Below, in pieces: positions 18,135 to 26,013 of a stretch of 64,000 nt of DNA. The DNA is from Nitrospira sp. (GTDB taxonomy: Bacteria > Nitrospirota > Thermodesulfovibrionia > Thermodesulfovibrionales > Dissulfurispiraceae). The DNA is taken from positions 1-64,000 of the forward strand of contig NSJL01000017.1 in the NCBI GenBank assembly GCA_002634385.1, written 5' to 3'. Below the pieces are notes generated by a model. The model saw nothing but the letters and a program-made list of their open reading frames with translations, was not told where the DNA came from and ran no database searches. How positions within the stretch are numbered: position 1 is the first letter of the stretch; every line of letters starts with the position of its first letter. The position numbers were made by a program, and so were the translations under genes.

Positions 18135-18884
18135 ATGCGAAGGGTGGGAAAAGGGGTGCTCGGAGCGGCGCTCCTTCTGTCGTTTGTCTCTTCCGGGCAT
18201 GCCCTCGACCTGGGCTGCGGAGTGAACTACTTTAACGGCTGGTGCGACGGGCAGAAGAAGGAGGAGGGCAAGGAGCCTTCCGCGGTAAAGGAGAGCACCC
18301 CTAAAGGGGACAAGAAGAAGGAGCTCGACCCTTATGAGTGGATGCCCAAGGACACCCCTCCGGTGATGGCGGACCTCTTCAGGAGCCCCACGGAGGAGAA
18401 CGCGGAGAAGGCTCTCAAGTGGAAAGAAGAAAGGATGCAGAGGATCAACGAGGTGGCGAAGCTCCTTCAAAAGAGGGCAGCAGGGACTTCAGCGGGCAAC
18501 GGGCAGGGGAATGCCGACGCCTCTTCCGGGCTGGCCGGGCAGAAGGCGCAGAGGGTGCTTTTCAACAAGGCGGTCTACTTCTTTCAGGAGGGCTGTCCCG
18601 CCTGTCAGAAGATGACCCCCCTTCTGGCTGAAGTGCAGGGCACGGGCAAGATCGTGGCCGTGGGGATCGGCCTTTCGGACAGCGGCGCCGCCCAGTACCT
18701 TGCTCGACACGGGGTGTCGGTGTCCGCGGGAGGGGACCCTTTAAAGCAGCTTGCCCGTAACTACAAGGTGCCCAACACCCCCGCCCTGATTCTCCTTTCC
18801 CCCTCAGGGGACATTGTGCGGCGGTATGAGGGACTTCTGGACAGGGCCACTATTATGAGTATCTTTACGGAGGGCAATCAATGA
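18135..18884 (+). CDS. traF: TraF-like periplasmic thioredoxin-fold protein
   Basis: 249 aa from the ATG at 18135 (GAGG close upstream; GTG codons at 18114 and 18123 are alternatives). Signal peptide about 1-23 (ending GHAL), a Lys/Glu-rich linker, then a helix (EENAEKALKWKEERMQRINEV) typical of TraF, and a thioredoxin fold with the redox motif EGCPACQKM (about residues 155-163), cis-Pro region NTPALILL. TraF-type proteins help fold Cys-rich transfer proteins or build the mating pilus. It overlaps the following gene by 4 nt. Confidence 0.78.
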   Translation: MRRVGKGVLGAALLLSFVSSGHALDLGCGVNYFNGWCDGQKKEEGKEPSAVKESTPKGDKKKELDPYEWMPKDTPPVMADLFRSPTEENAEKALKWKEERMQRINEVAKLLQKRAAGTSAGNGQGNADASSGLAGQKAQRVLFNKAVYFFQEGCPACQKMTPLLAEVQGTGKIVAVGIGLSDSGAAQYLARHGVSVSAGGDPLKQLARNYKVPNTPALILLSPSGDIVRRYEGLLDRATIMSIFTEGNQ

Positions 18885-20494
18885 AAACAGAGGGGTTGTT
18901 TCAAAGGGCACTGGGGATCATACAGCTTCTCCTTTTCATCTGGACCTTCATGGTGTTTGCCCCCTATGAGGACATCAGAGTGCTGGGGGACCTTCTGGGA
19001 AGGGGAAAGGCGATAGCCGGGGAGGTCTCGGTGAGCAGCCCCTATTCGGTACAGCCCCCCTATGCCACTGACCTGAGCGAGCCCTCAGGGGTGATCAAGT
19101 ACTCCTGGGCACGGGTGGCAGGCAATGAGAGCGCCGTCTACCTGAACATCCCCGGCAATCAGTTGAGTAAGAAAATAGAGCTCCCCCGTGACCCCTCTCC
19201 CCTGGTTCTGGGGAAGTACGACTCCACCAACTCCGTGGGACAGATCGCCCTCATGAGGATCAGACAGGTAGGGGGGAATATACAGGCCGAGATCAGACAG
19301 CTCTCCCCCCGGGACTTTGGACACTTCTTTACTCCCCATCTCTATAACTTCGCCCTCCTCGACTGGAACCCTAGCGGTGACCCTTCCTGTGTCTATTCGG
19401 ATAAGTACCTAAGGAGTGATGATCCTCCTGCAGTGAACACGGAAGAGATCAGAAAGAGACTGACGGACTATGACATGGGGAGGACCTCTATTGCCCCCAC
19501 CTTCCTGCTGGGGATGGAGGAGGCAAAGGTGAACCGGTCAAACCTCTATTGGCATCAGAGGATCAACACCGACCCCTGCTGGCAGAAAAGAGGACTCAGG
19601 GATTTTGAATCACCTTCTGATGGTAATTTCCATAATCTCTCCTACACCGGATTCCTTAATTTGGTAGCTTTAGCTCAGCACATCCATAAGGCATCCGTGT
19701 CCGTCACCGCATACCCGGAGTATCGTCCTGAGACGACTACCAGCACATCGAAGAGTTTTTTCAAAAAAAAGGTGACGACCACGGTTTCCTACTACCTCAA
19801 ACCGGTCTGGACTGTAGGGACCCCCTCTCGTTCGGGAACCTATGCGGACTATTTGTTCAACCCGACGTGGGACACTAATGGATCGTATTCCTTTGTGAAC
19901 GTGACGGGGAATCATACCTTCCCGGTAGATGAGACCCTTATTTATCAATGGACAAAGACGGAGAGCGGATGGACAGGGCTTTTTGTGTTCGTGGCGTGTG
20001 TTGTTGTGGGAGTATTGACGGGCATGGCTGGTGCTGTTTTCCTTAATACTGCTTTTGATCTGACTCTGAGCCTTACTTATGCAGGTTTGGCAGGCGGTGC
20101 TGCTGGCGCTGTCGGGGGCCTCATAGCCTCCGGAGGGAATCCCACAACAAGTACCACGGCTCATTTTACACCTTTCAGCAATTCTTCCTATGAATTGAGT
20201 GACGCAGATACCTTAGAGGGGGATCAAGCAGAGATAGCGTCTCGAACCTTCTCAAATTGGCTGTCTCCTGAGATAATGAGTACCCCAGGAGGGGTACAGG
20301 TATTTGCAAGTCAGATTGACTTCAGAAAGGCTCTCGCATGCGGAGGAGCATCGAAGGCTACGGATGCATGTGCTACTCCGGCAATCACCGAGGTGGGAAT
20401 GAACGATCCTCGATTCAATCAGGTCTACCGGGAAATGTTTCATTTCCCTCATAAGGAACTTCAGAAACATACCTATCCGTATGCTGCGGATTAA
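18881..20494 (+). CDS. Unrecognised exported/membrane protein of the conjugation cluster (full-length copy)
   Basis: 537 aa, starting in an ATGA overlap with the TraF-like gene. N-terminal hydrophobic helix (about 10-27), a large polar extracytoplasmic domain with few Cys, then two hydrophobic stretches rich in Ala/Gly (about 365-420) and a polar C-terminal tail of about 110 residues (from TTAHFTPFSNSSY on). I know no family match; it occupies a place near where F-type clusters carry TraN but lacks TraN's many Cys. A shortened duplicate lies at 151-1437. The 5' third is almost identical in DNA to that copy and the rest is more divergent, a pattern of recent gene conversion. Confidence 0.65.
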   Translation: MKTEGLFQRALGIIQLLLFIWTFMVFAPYEDIRVLGDLLGRGKAIAGEVSVSSPYSVQPPYATDLSEPSGVIKYSWARVAGNESAVYLNIPGNQLSKKIELPRDPSPLVLGKYDSTNSVGQIALMRIRQVGGNIQAEIRQLSPRDFGHFFTPHLYNFALLDWNPSGDPSCVYSDKYLRSDDPPAVNTEEIRKRLTDYDMGRTSIAPTFLLGMEEAKVNRSNLYWHQRINTDPCWQKRGLRDFESPSDGNFHNLSYTGFLNLVALAQHIHKASVSVTAYPEYRPETTTSTSKSFFKKKVTTTVSYYLKPVWTVGTPSRSGTYADYLFNPTWDTNGSYSFVNVTGNHTFPVDETLIYQWTKTESGWTGLFVFVACVVVGVLTGMAGAVFLNTAFDLTLSLTYAGLAGGAAGAVGGLIASGGNPTTSTTAHFTPFSNSSYELSDADTLEGDQAEIASRTFSNWLSPEIMSTPGGVQVFASQIDFRKALACGGASKATDACATPAITEVGMNDPRFNQVYREMFHFPHKELQKHTYPYAAD

Positions 20495-20509
20495 TCAGGA
20501 GGTGAGAGC

Positions 20510-20800
20510 ATGAAAAGATCTATTTCAGCGTTCTTGTTCGGAGTGCTTTTTGCGGCATCTTCTTTTGCAGCAGACATACCGAAAGAGGGAGTTCTTCCTG
20601 CGAACTTTCTGAAAGGGCCGACTATGGCAGAAAAGAAAAAAGGCTCTTCTGTTCAGATCACGTGTGATTTGGATGAAGAAGCCCTTGAAAAAGGAGTGAT
20701 TGTGGTACGCTTTACTGCCGATAATATCCAAGACTCCAGAAGGATCGGAATTAACGGCATTTCTGCAGCATGTACCTTCAATGATTTCCTGAAAAAATAA
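20510..20800 (+). CDS. Small secreted protein, unknown
   Basis: 96 aa with a signal peptide (about 1-20, cut near FAADIP) and a short mature domain with two Cys (ITCDLDEEAL and AACTFNDF) that could form a disulfide. Good ribosome site (AGGAGGTGA). It is the last gene of the left conjugation operon, 15 nt behind the duplicated gene, and is followed by a strong hairpin. Family not recognised. Confidence 0.6.
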   Translation: MKRSISAFLFGVLFAASSFAADIPKEGVLPANFLKGPTMAEKKKGSSVQITCDLDEEALEKGVIVVRFTADNIQDSRRIGINGISAACTFNDFLKK

Positions 20801-20807
20801 CCATTGG

Positions 20808-20831
20808 GTGGGGGCCTGCTTCAGCCCCCAC
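20808..20831 (+). terminator. Hairpin ending the left operon
   Basis: Perfect 8-bp stem GTGGGGGC / GCCCCCAC with an 8-nt loop, 8 bp after the stop at 20800. The following DNA is A/T-rich but has no long T-run, so it may be a terminator shared with, or insulating from, the converging minus-strand gene. Confidence 0.6.
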
Positions 20832-20881
20832 TTCCCTATTATTCAAAATATTTTTCAGAGGTCTTATGCAATCTGGATGTG

Positions 20882-21472
20882 CTACCTTTCAGTTATGCGG
20901 AAATCATACAAGTTGTTATACAATCCATTTGTTGTTTGGATGTCTGCTTTGACTTCCACGGGCAGCTTGTTAACATCAAACCGATTCCCATTTAAAGAGA
21001 TATTGAGCACATAGGCAAGTAAGTGAGATACGCCCTTCAGGTTATTCGATAATACTCTTTCGTCAACTATCGACAGCTCGTTGGGATGCCTAGCAATCAA
21101 TTTTACTGGTTCATTATTTATATGAAGCGACAATGAGGTGTTGGGTTTTATGCCCACTTTCGAAACTAAATTGAGATCCTTGACCTCGATTAAGATATCC
21201 CCTTCCTGTTGATTATCAACAAAGACAATGTTTTTGACATCGCTGTATAGAGCTTGCTTTAGCCATAGTGTCAAATCGCCTTCAACTTTAACACGACCAA
21301 AAGCACGGGAATCATTAAAGCGATATGAGCTGATAAATACCCGCACGGCATCAGGCCTATTCACTGCGATTAAATTCTCATTATTAATTAAGGAGTCCAT
21401 GGAATAATGAACACATCCTATAAGGGCTCCTATCACAAAAAGCAAGCAGCTCAAAATGATAATCTTTCTCAT
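20882..21472 (-). CDS. Predicted lipoprotein, A/T-rich cargo gene
   Basis: 196 aa from the ATG preceded by AGGAGG. Signal peptide with lipobox LIGC (Cys at about residue 20). The rest has no recognised domain; alternating hydrophobic strands suggest a small alpha/beta fold. It points against the transfer operon and its base composition is visibly more A/T-rich than its neighbours. It sits between the conjugation operon and an IS110 element, so it is probably acquired cargo. Surface exclusion would be one idea, without direct evidence. Confidence 0.6.
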   Translation of the reverse strand: MRKIIILSCLLFVIGALIGCVHYSMDSLINNENLIAVNRPDAVRVFISSYRFNDSRAFGRVKVEGDLTLWLKQALYSDVKNIVFVDNQQEGDILIEVKDLNLVSKVGIKPNTSLSLHINNEPVKLIARHPNELSIVDERVLSNNLKGVSHLLAYVLNISLNGNRFDVNKLPVEVKADIQTTNGLYNNLYDFRITER

Positions 21473-21580
21473 TGTCTCCTCCTGAATTGTTCGATATAGA
21501 TATATACGGAGAAAGAGGGGGAATGTCAAGGAAAAGAGGAAAGTTTGTCAAGGCAAAATAGAAATGATAATCATATAGAG

Positions 21581-21653
21581 GGCACCTCCCGAGCATAACG
21601 GTTAAGGTATGCTCAAGGAAAGAGTCCAATCTTTACCTTTTTGAGGAGGTGCC
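21581..21653 (+). promoter_or_regulatory. RBS-sequestering stem before the IS110 transposase
   Basis: GGCACCTCC (21581-21589) is the exact complement of GGAGGTGCC (21645-21653), which contains the transposase ribosome site. Between them lies a second inverted repeat GAGCATA / TATGCTC (21591-21614). In an RNA reading in from outside, the ribosome site would be buried, a common way for insertion sequences to avoid expression by read-through. Confidence 0.6.
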
Positions 21654-21655
21654 GT

Positions 21656-22675
21656 ATGAGATTATACGCAGCTTTTGATTTGCATTCAAACAACTCGTAT
21701 CTGGGCATTATCGATGAGAGCGGCAAGAGGGTCTTCAAGAGGAAAATCCCGAATGATCCAGCAATTATCAAAGAGACACTGGAGCCATTTAAGTCTGATA
21801 TTCAGGGGATTGTTGTGGAGTCAACGTACAACTGGTATTTTCTGGTTGACCTGCTCCGCGAGGAGGGATACCACATGCATCTGGCTAATCCCTCTAAGAT
21901 ACAGCAGTACTCCGGGATGAAGTATTCTGATGACAAACATGACGCATTCTGGCTTGCTGAGATGCTCAGATTAGGCATACTGCCCGAAGGGTACATTTAT
22001 CCCCGGGAGGATCGGCCGATACGGGATCTTTTGCGCAAAAGAAGTCACCTGGTACGGCTAAGGACATCACTCATCGTAAGCCTTCAGAACATTGTCAGCA
22101 GAAATCTGGGCGGAACATTAAGGTCAAACGACATAAAGGTACTGAGTGCTGATCGGGTCACTCCGCTTTTTGAAAACCATGAGGATCTGGCACAGGCAGG
22201 GAGAATCAGTAAAGAGACGATAGACTTTCTGACCTCCCAGATAAAGCTGATAGAAGGGACTGTTGAGGAGAAAATGCAGCTCAGGAAACCCTATGACCTT
22301 CTGATGAGCATTCCCGGTGTAGGGAAAACATTGGCCCTCACCATAATGCTGGAGACGGGGTCCATCGAGAGATTCAAAAAAGTGGGTAATTATGCCTCCT
22401 ATTGCAGAAAGGTATCAAGCGTATGGCTGAGTAACGACAAAAAGAAGGGAAAAGGGAATAAGAAGAGCGGCAATAAGTACCTTGCCTGGGCGTTCTCAGA
22501 GGCAGCAGAGCTTGCTCGCAGATTCTATCCACAGGTCAGGAGTTACTACAATCGCAAAATGCAGCAGAAAAACGCCATGATCGCTCACGCTGCGTGTGCT
22601 CACAAGTTAGCACGGGCTGCCTACCACATTATGAAGGACGGCGTTGAATTTATTCCCGACAAAGTATTCGGGTGA
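21656..22675 (+). CDS. IS110-family transposase (DEDD, bridge-RNA type)
   Basis: 339 aa from the ATG at 21656 (an upstream TTG lies inside the ribosome site). The RuvC-like N-terminal domain carries FDLHSNN (Asp at residue 8), VVESTYNWY (Glu) and DDKHDAFWLAEM (Asp pair), the DEDD set. The C-terminal Tnp20 domain has SIPGVGKTLALTIM and a GNYASYCRKV segment containing the conserved Ser region. IS110 recombinases move DNA without terminal inverted repeats, guided by an RNA from the element's non-coding end. The gene looks intact. It sits between conjugation operons as an insertion. Confidence 0.9.
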   Translation: MRLYAAFDLHSNNSYLGIIDESGKRVFKRKIPNDPAIIKETLEPFKSDIQGIVVESTYNWYFLVDLLREEGYHMHLANPSKIQQYSGMKYSDDKHDAFWLAEMLRLGILPEGYIYPREDRPIRDLLRKRSHLVRLRTSLIVSLQNIVSRNLGGTLRSNDIKVLSADRVTPLFENHEDLAQAGRISKETIDFLTSQIKLIEGTVEEKMQLRKPYDLLMSIPGVGKTLALTIMLETGSIERFKKVGNYASYCRKVSSVWLSNDKKKGKGNKKSGNKYLAWAFSEAAELARRFYPQVRSYYNRKMQQKNAMIAHAACAHKLARAAYHIMKDGVEFIPDKVFG

Positions 22676-22698
22676 GGACTGGCCGGGGGCGGTGAACC

Positions 22699-22891
22699 AA
22701 AAGCGGACTGGTGTAAAGCCATGAGAAATGATTGGCAGATCCGCCCTCGTCCTGGGATACAAAGCATAAAGGGGAAATGATGTCTTAACTGCCTGTGACT
22801 GTGAGCCACAGAGGGATGGTTCAAAACCATGAGATATGTTTGATTCTCCTGGACACGGCCATGGTAACCGATAATTTTCTGGTCCGCTTTT
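22699..22891 (+). ncRNA. Candidate bridge RNA of the IS110 element
   Basis: Non-coding DNA directly after the transposase. AAAAGCGGAC (22699-22708) pairs perfectly with GTCCGCTTTT (22882-22891), enclosing about 170 nt, near the size of known bridge RNAs. Inside are two imperfect 20-bp direct repeats (22715-22734 and 22823-22842, 17 of 20 identical) starting AAA(G/A)CCATGAGA. A further hairpin with GTGTC/GACAC arms lies near 22950-22975. A 3' location fits the IS1111 subgroup. Boundaries and function are inferred. Confidence 0.45.
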
Positions 22892-23112
22892 AAGCGGAAG
22901 GGACCTCAAGAGACTTTACAGCTCTTGGTGAGTCTTGATCCTGATGGGTGTCTGGTGCAGCTGAAAGCTGACACATCATAGATGAGAAAATGCGGAAGTG
23001 GTTGGAGCCGTCAATTCCTCAGCGAGTAGAACGGCAATTTAAGCTCACTGATATGCCGCAGGGGGGAGTAGCGTCCCTTGACAGGTGCCCTCTAAATGGG
23101 TGTCCGGTTGGT

Positions 23113-23352
23113 TCATACTGTGGCCCCTGCAGGTTTTTTAGCGTTGGCGTTCCATTTCATTTGCCGCCAAAGGTAGTTGTTAGCTTTTCCCCATGGATGA
23201 GCGGGTGGTACCACCGGCGGCTTCCCCTGCCGGCGTGGTACCGGCTTGTTGTGCTGCTTCTCCGGCCGCTCGGTTATTTCCCTGAAAGGCACCCTGTCGT
23301 TATGCGAGGCAAGATACCTGTCCAGTAGAGAATATGGCAGCGAAGATTTCCC
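23113..23352 (-). pseudogene. C-terminal remnant of a DDE transposase
   Basis: Immediately after, and in the same frame as, the stop codon of the ATPase gene, the minus strand reads GKSSLPYSLLDRYLASHNDR, VPFREITERPEKQ, a Pro/Lys/Arg-rich linker and PPAHPWGKANN before a stop at 23113. Pro-rich tails with an HPW motif occur at the C-termini of some ISNCY/IS481-like integrase-fold transposases. No start codon or catalytic core remains. The assignment is from memory of such tails and is tentative. Confidence 0.35.
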
Positions 23353-24543
23353 TCAACCCTCCAGCCAGACAGCAGCCGATTCTGAGAAGAAACTTTCAAG
23401 GGGTATCCCTTCCGCACCCACGAGCAGCGATTTTGCACCCGGGTATTTTCTCCGGAATTCATCCATGCCGGACATTTTACCGCTCCTGCCGCTCTTGACC
23501 TCCACGGCCCATAGGGAGCTGCCCTTGGTTACCACAAAGTCTACTTCCTTGTCGCCATCCCGCCAGTAGGTCAGCTCATAGCTTGTTCCCGAGAGGCTGT
23601 TGCAGAGATGTGCCCCCACCGCATTTTCGACAAGCCGCCCCCACCATGATGCATCCCCGATAGTCTCCTTAAAGGTTTTTGAAGAAAGTGCATTGATCAG
23701 GGCATTGTTCCAAAGGATGAGCTTGGGGCTGCTCCCGCGTTTTCTCACCTGTCCCTGGGAGAAAAGCTCCAACCCGCTGACCAGGAAAGCTGACTCAAGC
23801 AGTCTTAGATAATGGGCGAGCGTTGTAGTATTACCCGCATCCTGAAGCTGTCCCAGCATTTTGTTGTATGAGAGTATGCGGGCAGGAAAGATTGCCGAAA
23901 GGGCAAAGAGATGGCGAAGCAGCGCCGGCTTGGCGACCTTCTGCATCTGTAGCACATCCCTCGCCAGAACCGTTTCAATAAGAGAATCGGTAACGTATCT
24001 TTTCCATTGGCTTTCTTCCTGAGCAAAAACGGCAGCGCCAGGGTACCCGCCAAAATAAAGCCATGTATTAAGATCCCAGTCAAAGGCCGAAGCACATTCA
24101 AAGAAAGACCAGTGGGGGCAGCGTGTCAAAAAGAACCTGCCTGCCAAGCTTTCGGTAAGCCCCTCCTGCAGCAAAAGGGCCGAGGAGCCAAGTACCAGCA
24201 GTCGTATATCCTTTCCCTCGCGACGGGCACGGTCCCACAGCAGTTTCAGGCTTTCGCTCCATCCTCTCACCTTTTGGATCTCATCCAACACCAGTACGAC
24301 AGGCTGTTTCGCTCTTTGTGCTTCAAGCTCCGCCCGCCGCCATTGCGTCTCGACCCATTCCGGGCCGGGAGGAAGAGGGCTGTCCGCCGATGCATACACC
24401 GAAGGGTAGGACAGCTCATTGACCACGTGTTCTGCGATGGTTGTTTTGCCGACCTGCCGGGGGCCGATTAGTGCTTGAAATACTGGGAGCTTTTTCTTTA
24501 GAGAGGATACGAGGTCTTTTACGAGGGGGCGTTTGTAGTCCAT
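23353..24543 (-). CDS. DUF4143-type AAA ATPase with C-terminal nuclease-like domain
   Basis: 396 aa. Walker A GPRQVGKTT (about residues 27-35) and Walker B VLVLDEIQKV, then a sensor region VLGSSALLLQEGLTESLAGR, and a C-terminal DUF4143 part ending in a PD-(D/E)XK-like arrangement (WRDGDKEVDFVV ... LWAVEVKSGR). Such ATPases are common single-gene passengers in bacteria and archaea; their job is unknown. It is transcribed towards the transposase remnant and away from the TraH-like gene. Its promoter predicts a leaderless mRNA. Confidence 0.85.
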   Translation of the reverse strand: MDYKRPLVKDLVSSLKKKLPVFQALIGPRQVGKTTIAEHVVNELSYPSVYASADSPLPPGPEWVETQWRRAELEAQRAKQPVVLVLDEIQKVRGWSESLKLLWDRARREGKDIRLLVLGSSALLLQEGLTESLAGRFFLTRCPHWSFFECASAFDWDLNTWLYFGGYPGAAVFAQEESQWKRYVTDSLIETVLARDVLQMQKVAKPALLRHLFALSAIFPARILSYNKMLGQLQDAGNTTTLAHYLRLLESAFLVSGLELFSQGQVRKRGSSPKLILWNNALINALSSKTFKETIGDASWWGRLVENAVGAHLCNSLSGTSYELTYWRDGDKEVDFVVTKGSSLWAVEVKSGRSGKMSGMDEFRRKYPGAKSLLVGAEGIPLESFFSESAAVWLEG

Positions 24544-24610
24544 GGCTTAATCATACCATCGAGCACAGGACTATGTCAAAAATACTCAGTCATTGAGTAA
24601 TAATACTCAA
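24543..24610 (-). promoter_or_regulatory. Leaderless promoter with ACTCA/TGAGT operator repeats
   Basis: On the minus strand TTGACA (24579-24574), 18 nt spacer, TATGAT (24555-24550), then the ATG at 24543 at the predicted transcription start. Upstream of the -35 are alternating arms ACTCA (24584-24588), TTGAGT (24593-24598) and ACTCAA (24605-24610), forming two overlapping inverted repeats with 5- and 6-nt spacers, a likely regulator site. Confidence 0.6.
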
Positions 24611-24670
24611 TATGGTGGCAATAAAAGATACAAAAAAAGGTGCCTCCCTGAGGTTGTTTTCCGTTCGTGA

Positions 24671-24684
24671 CCGGTACTATTAAG
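24671..24684 (+). promoter_or_regulatory. Candidate element promoter motif, site 3
   Basis: CCGGTACTATTAAG lies 28 bp before the TraH-like start. It matches the pattern at 1618, 12250 and 31416 and faces away from the ATPase promoter, so this gap holds two divergent promoters. Confidence 0.45.
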
Positions 24685-24711
24685 AAAAAGAGTGGAAAGA
24701 GGTGCCCCACG

Positions 24712-26007
24712 ATGAAAAGAACGATAACGGTCATTCTGACAGTGCTGGTCATGTGCAGCGCCCTTGCTCCGGTCTATGCCCTGGACCCCGAGCTGGCTCC
24801 CCGCCTGGGCATCCCCGTAAACCCCAACGACCTGGGGGAGACCTATGGAGACGATAAGGGGCTCCTAAGCGGAGGGCTGAACCTCTCTCTGGGGAGCTGC
24901 GGAGACCTGGGGATCGACAACTCCCTCACGAACCTCGTGGGACTGGTCTACTCCTCGGTCTCCAACGCCCAGAACCTTTCCGGCTCCCTCGCCATGGCGG
25001 CCCTTGCCTACTACCTGCCCACCGAGTACTCCGCGGTGACCAACATCTTCGCCATGGCGCAGAAGTACCTTTCCATCTTCTCCGAAAAGTGCAAGACCTA
25101 CCAGGAGGCGCGGAAGTACCTGGAGAAGAAGGATATCTCGGGGATCAGGTCGGCGGCCTACGCCAAGTGCCTCGAAAAGTACGGCGCCACCATGGGGGAC
25201 AGTGTGGACAGCGTCTGCTCAAACCCCCAGACTGCGTGGCAGGCCCTGACCGGCACGTCCGAGTGCCTGTCGGTGGTCGAAAACGCCCTTGCCAATGTGA
25301 ACAAGCTCCCTGCGGGCATGACAAAGGAGACCTTCAAATACGTGTTCGGGGACGCAAAGATCTGTGCCACGAACAACAGCGCTGTCTCCCCCTCCCTCAC
25401 CATGAGCTCGATGTACTCCTCAAACAAAAGCTACTACAGCTCCAAGGTGGAGTCGGCAGTCTCTTCGGCTAAGTCCAAATATCACACCCAGGACGATATC
25501 GCCAACTCGGGGCTCTGCGTAGGGGCTGCTGCGGATGGCTCCAACAAGGGTATCATCTGCCCTTCGGCCGAGACCCTCTATATGCTCTCGAAACTCCCTT
25601 CTGACGAGCAGTCCCTCTATAAGCAGCGGCTGATCGAGGACCTCTCGGTCTACAGCATGGTCTATCAGGTCTATGGCATGTCGGCGATCATGCACAAGGG
25701 GTTCAATGCGAACTCCAAGGTGGCCGGCATCGACAGCGAGTCTGTCTCAAAGCTCACCGATGCCAAGGAGAAGGAGGTGAACGCCTTTGTGAACACCCTG
25801 AAGCTCGCCAAGGGGGCGGACGGGGACCTCCGGACCTGGGAGAACGAGGTGATGCGGCGGTACAACTACTGGAAGGACTACAACCAGAAGGTCAATACAG
25901 CCAATTCGTACAATGACCGGGTCTATGGACGGGACAGCACCAAAAAGAGCGATTCCCTGAAGAAAGCGGTCACGAGCGATATGAAGAACAACTACTACAA
26001 GGACTGA
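24712..26007 (+). CDS. TraH/PFL_4711-like conjugation protein
   Basis: 431 aa from the ATG at 24712 (AGAGGTG upstream). Signal peptide about 1-24 (ending VYAL). The exported protein is helical with six to seven Cys (GSCGDLG, SEKCKTY, AKCLEKY, TSECLS, AKICAT) and no later membrane segment. It sits just before a TraG-like gene, the place of TraH in F-type clusters and of PFL_4711-type proteins in integrative elements. Direct sequence similarity to TraH is weak by eye, so the name rests mainly on order, export signal and size. Confidence 0.5.
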   Translation: MKRTITVILTVLVMCSALAPVYALDPELAPRLGIPVNPNDLGETYGDDKGLLSGGLNLSLGSCGDLGIDNSLTNLVGLVYSSVSNAQNLSGSLAMAALAYYLPTEYSAVTNIFAMAQKYLSIFSEKCKTYQEARKYLEKKDISGIRSAAYAKCLEKYGATMGDSVDSVCSNPQTAWQALTGTSECLSVVENALANVNKLPAGMTKETFKYVFGDAKICATNNSAVSPSLTMSSMYSSNKSYYSSKVESAVSSAKSKYHTQDDIANSGLCVGAAADGSNKGIICPSAETLYMLSKLPSDEQSLYKQRLIEDLSVYSMVYQVYGMSAIMHKGFNANSKVAGIDSESVSKLTDAKEKEVNAFVNTLKLAKGADGDLRTWENEVMRRYNYWKDYNQKVNTANSYNDRVYGRDSTKKSDSLKKAVTSDMKNNYYKD

Positions 26008-26013
26008 CGGGAT

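Noticed and set aside
18881..20494. Assignment as TraN
   Set aside because: Position would allow it, but the protein has very few Cys and lacks TraN's size and Cys pattern.
22990..23328. 112-codon plus-strand frame downstream of the IS110 transposase
   Set aside because: No ribosome site and no protein-like pattern; the opposite strand reads as a transposase remnant.
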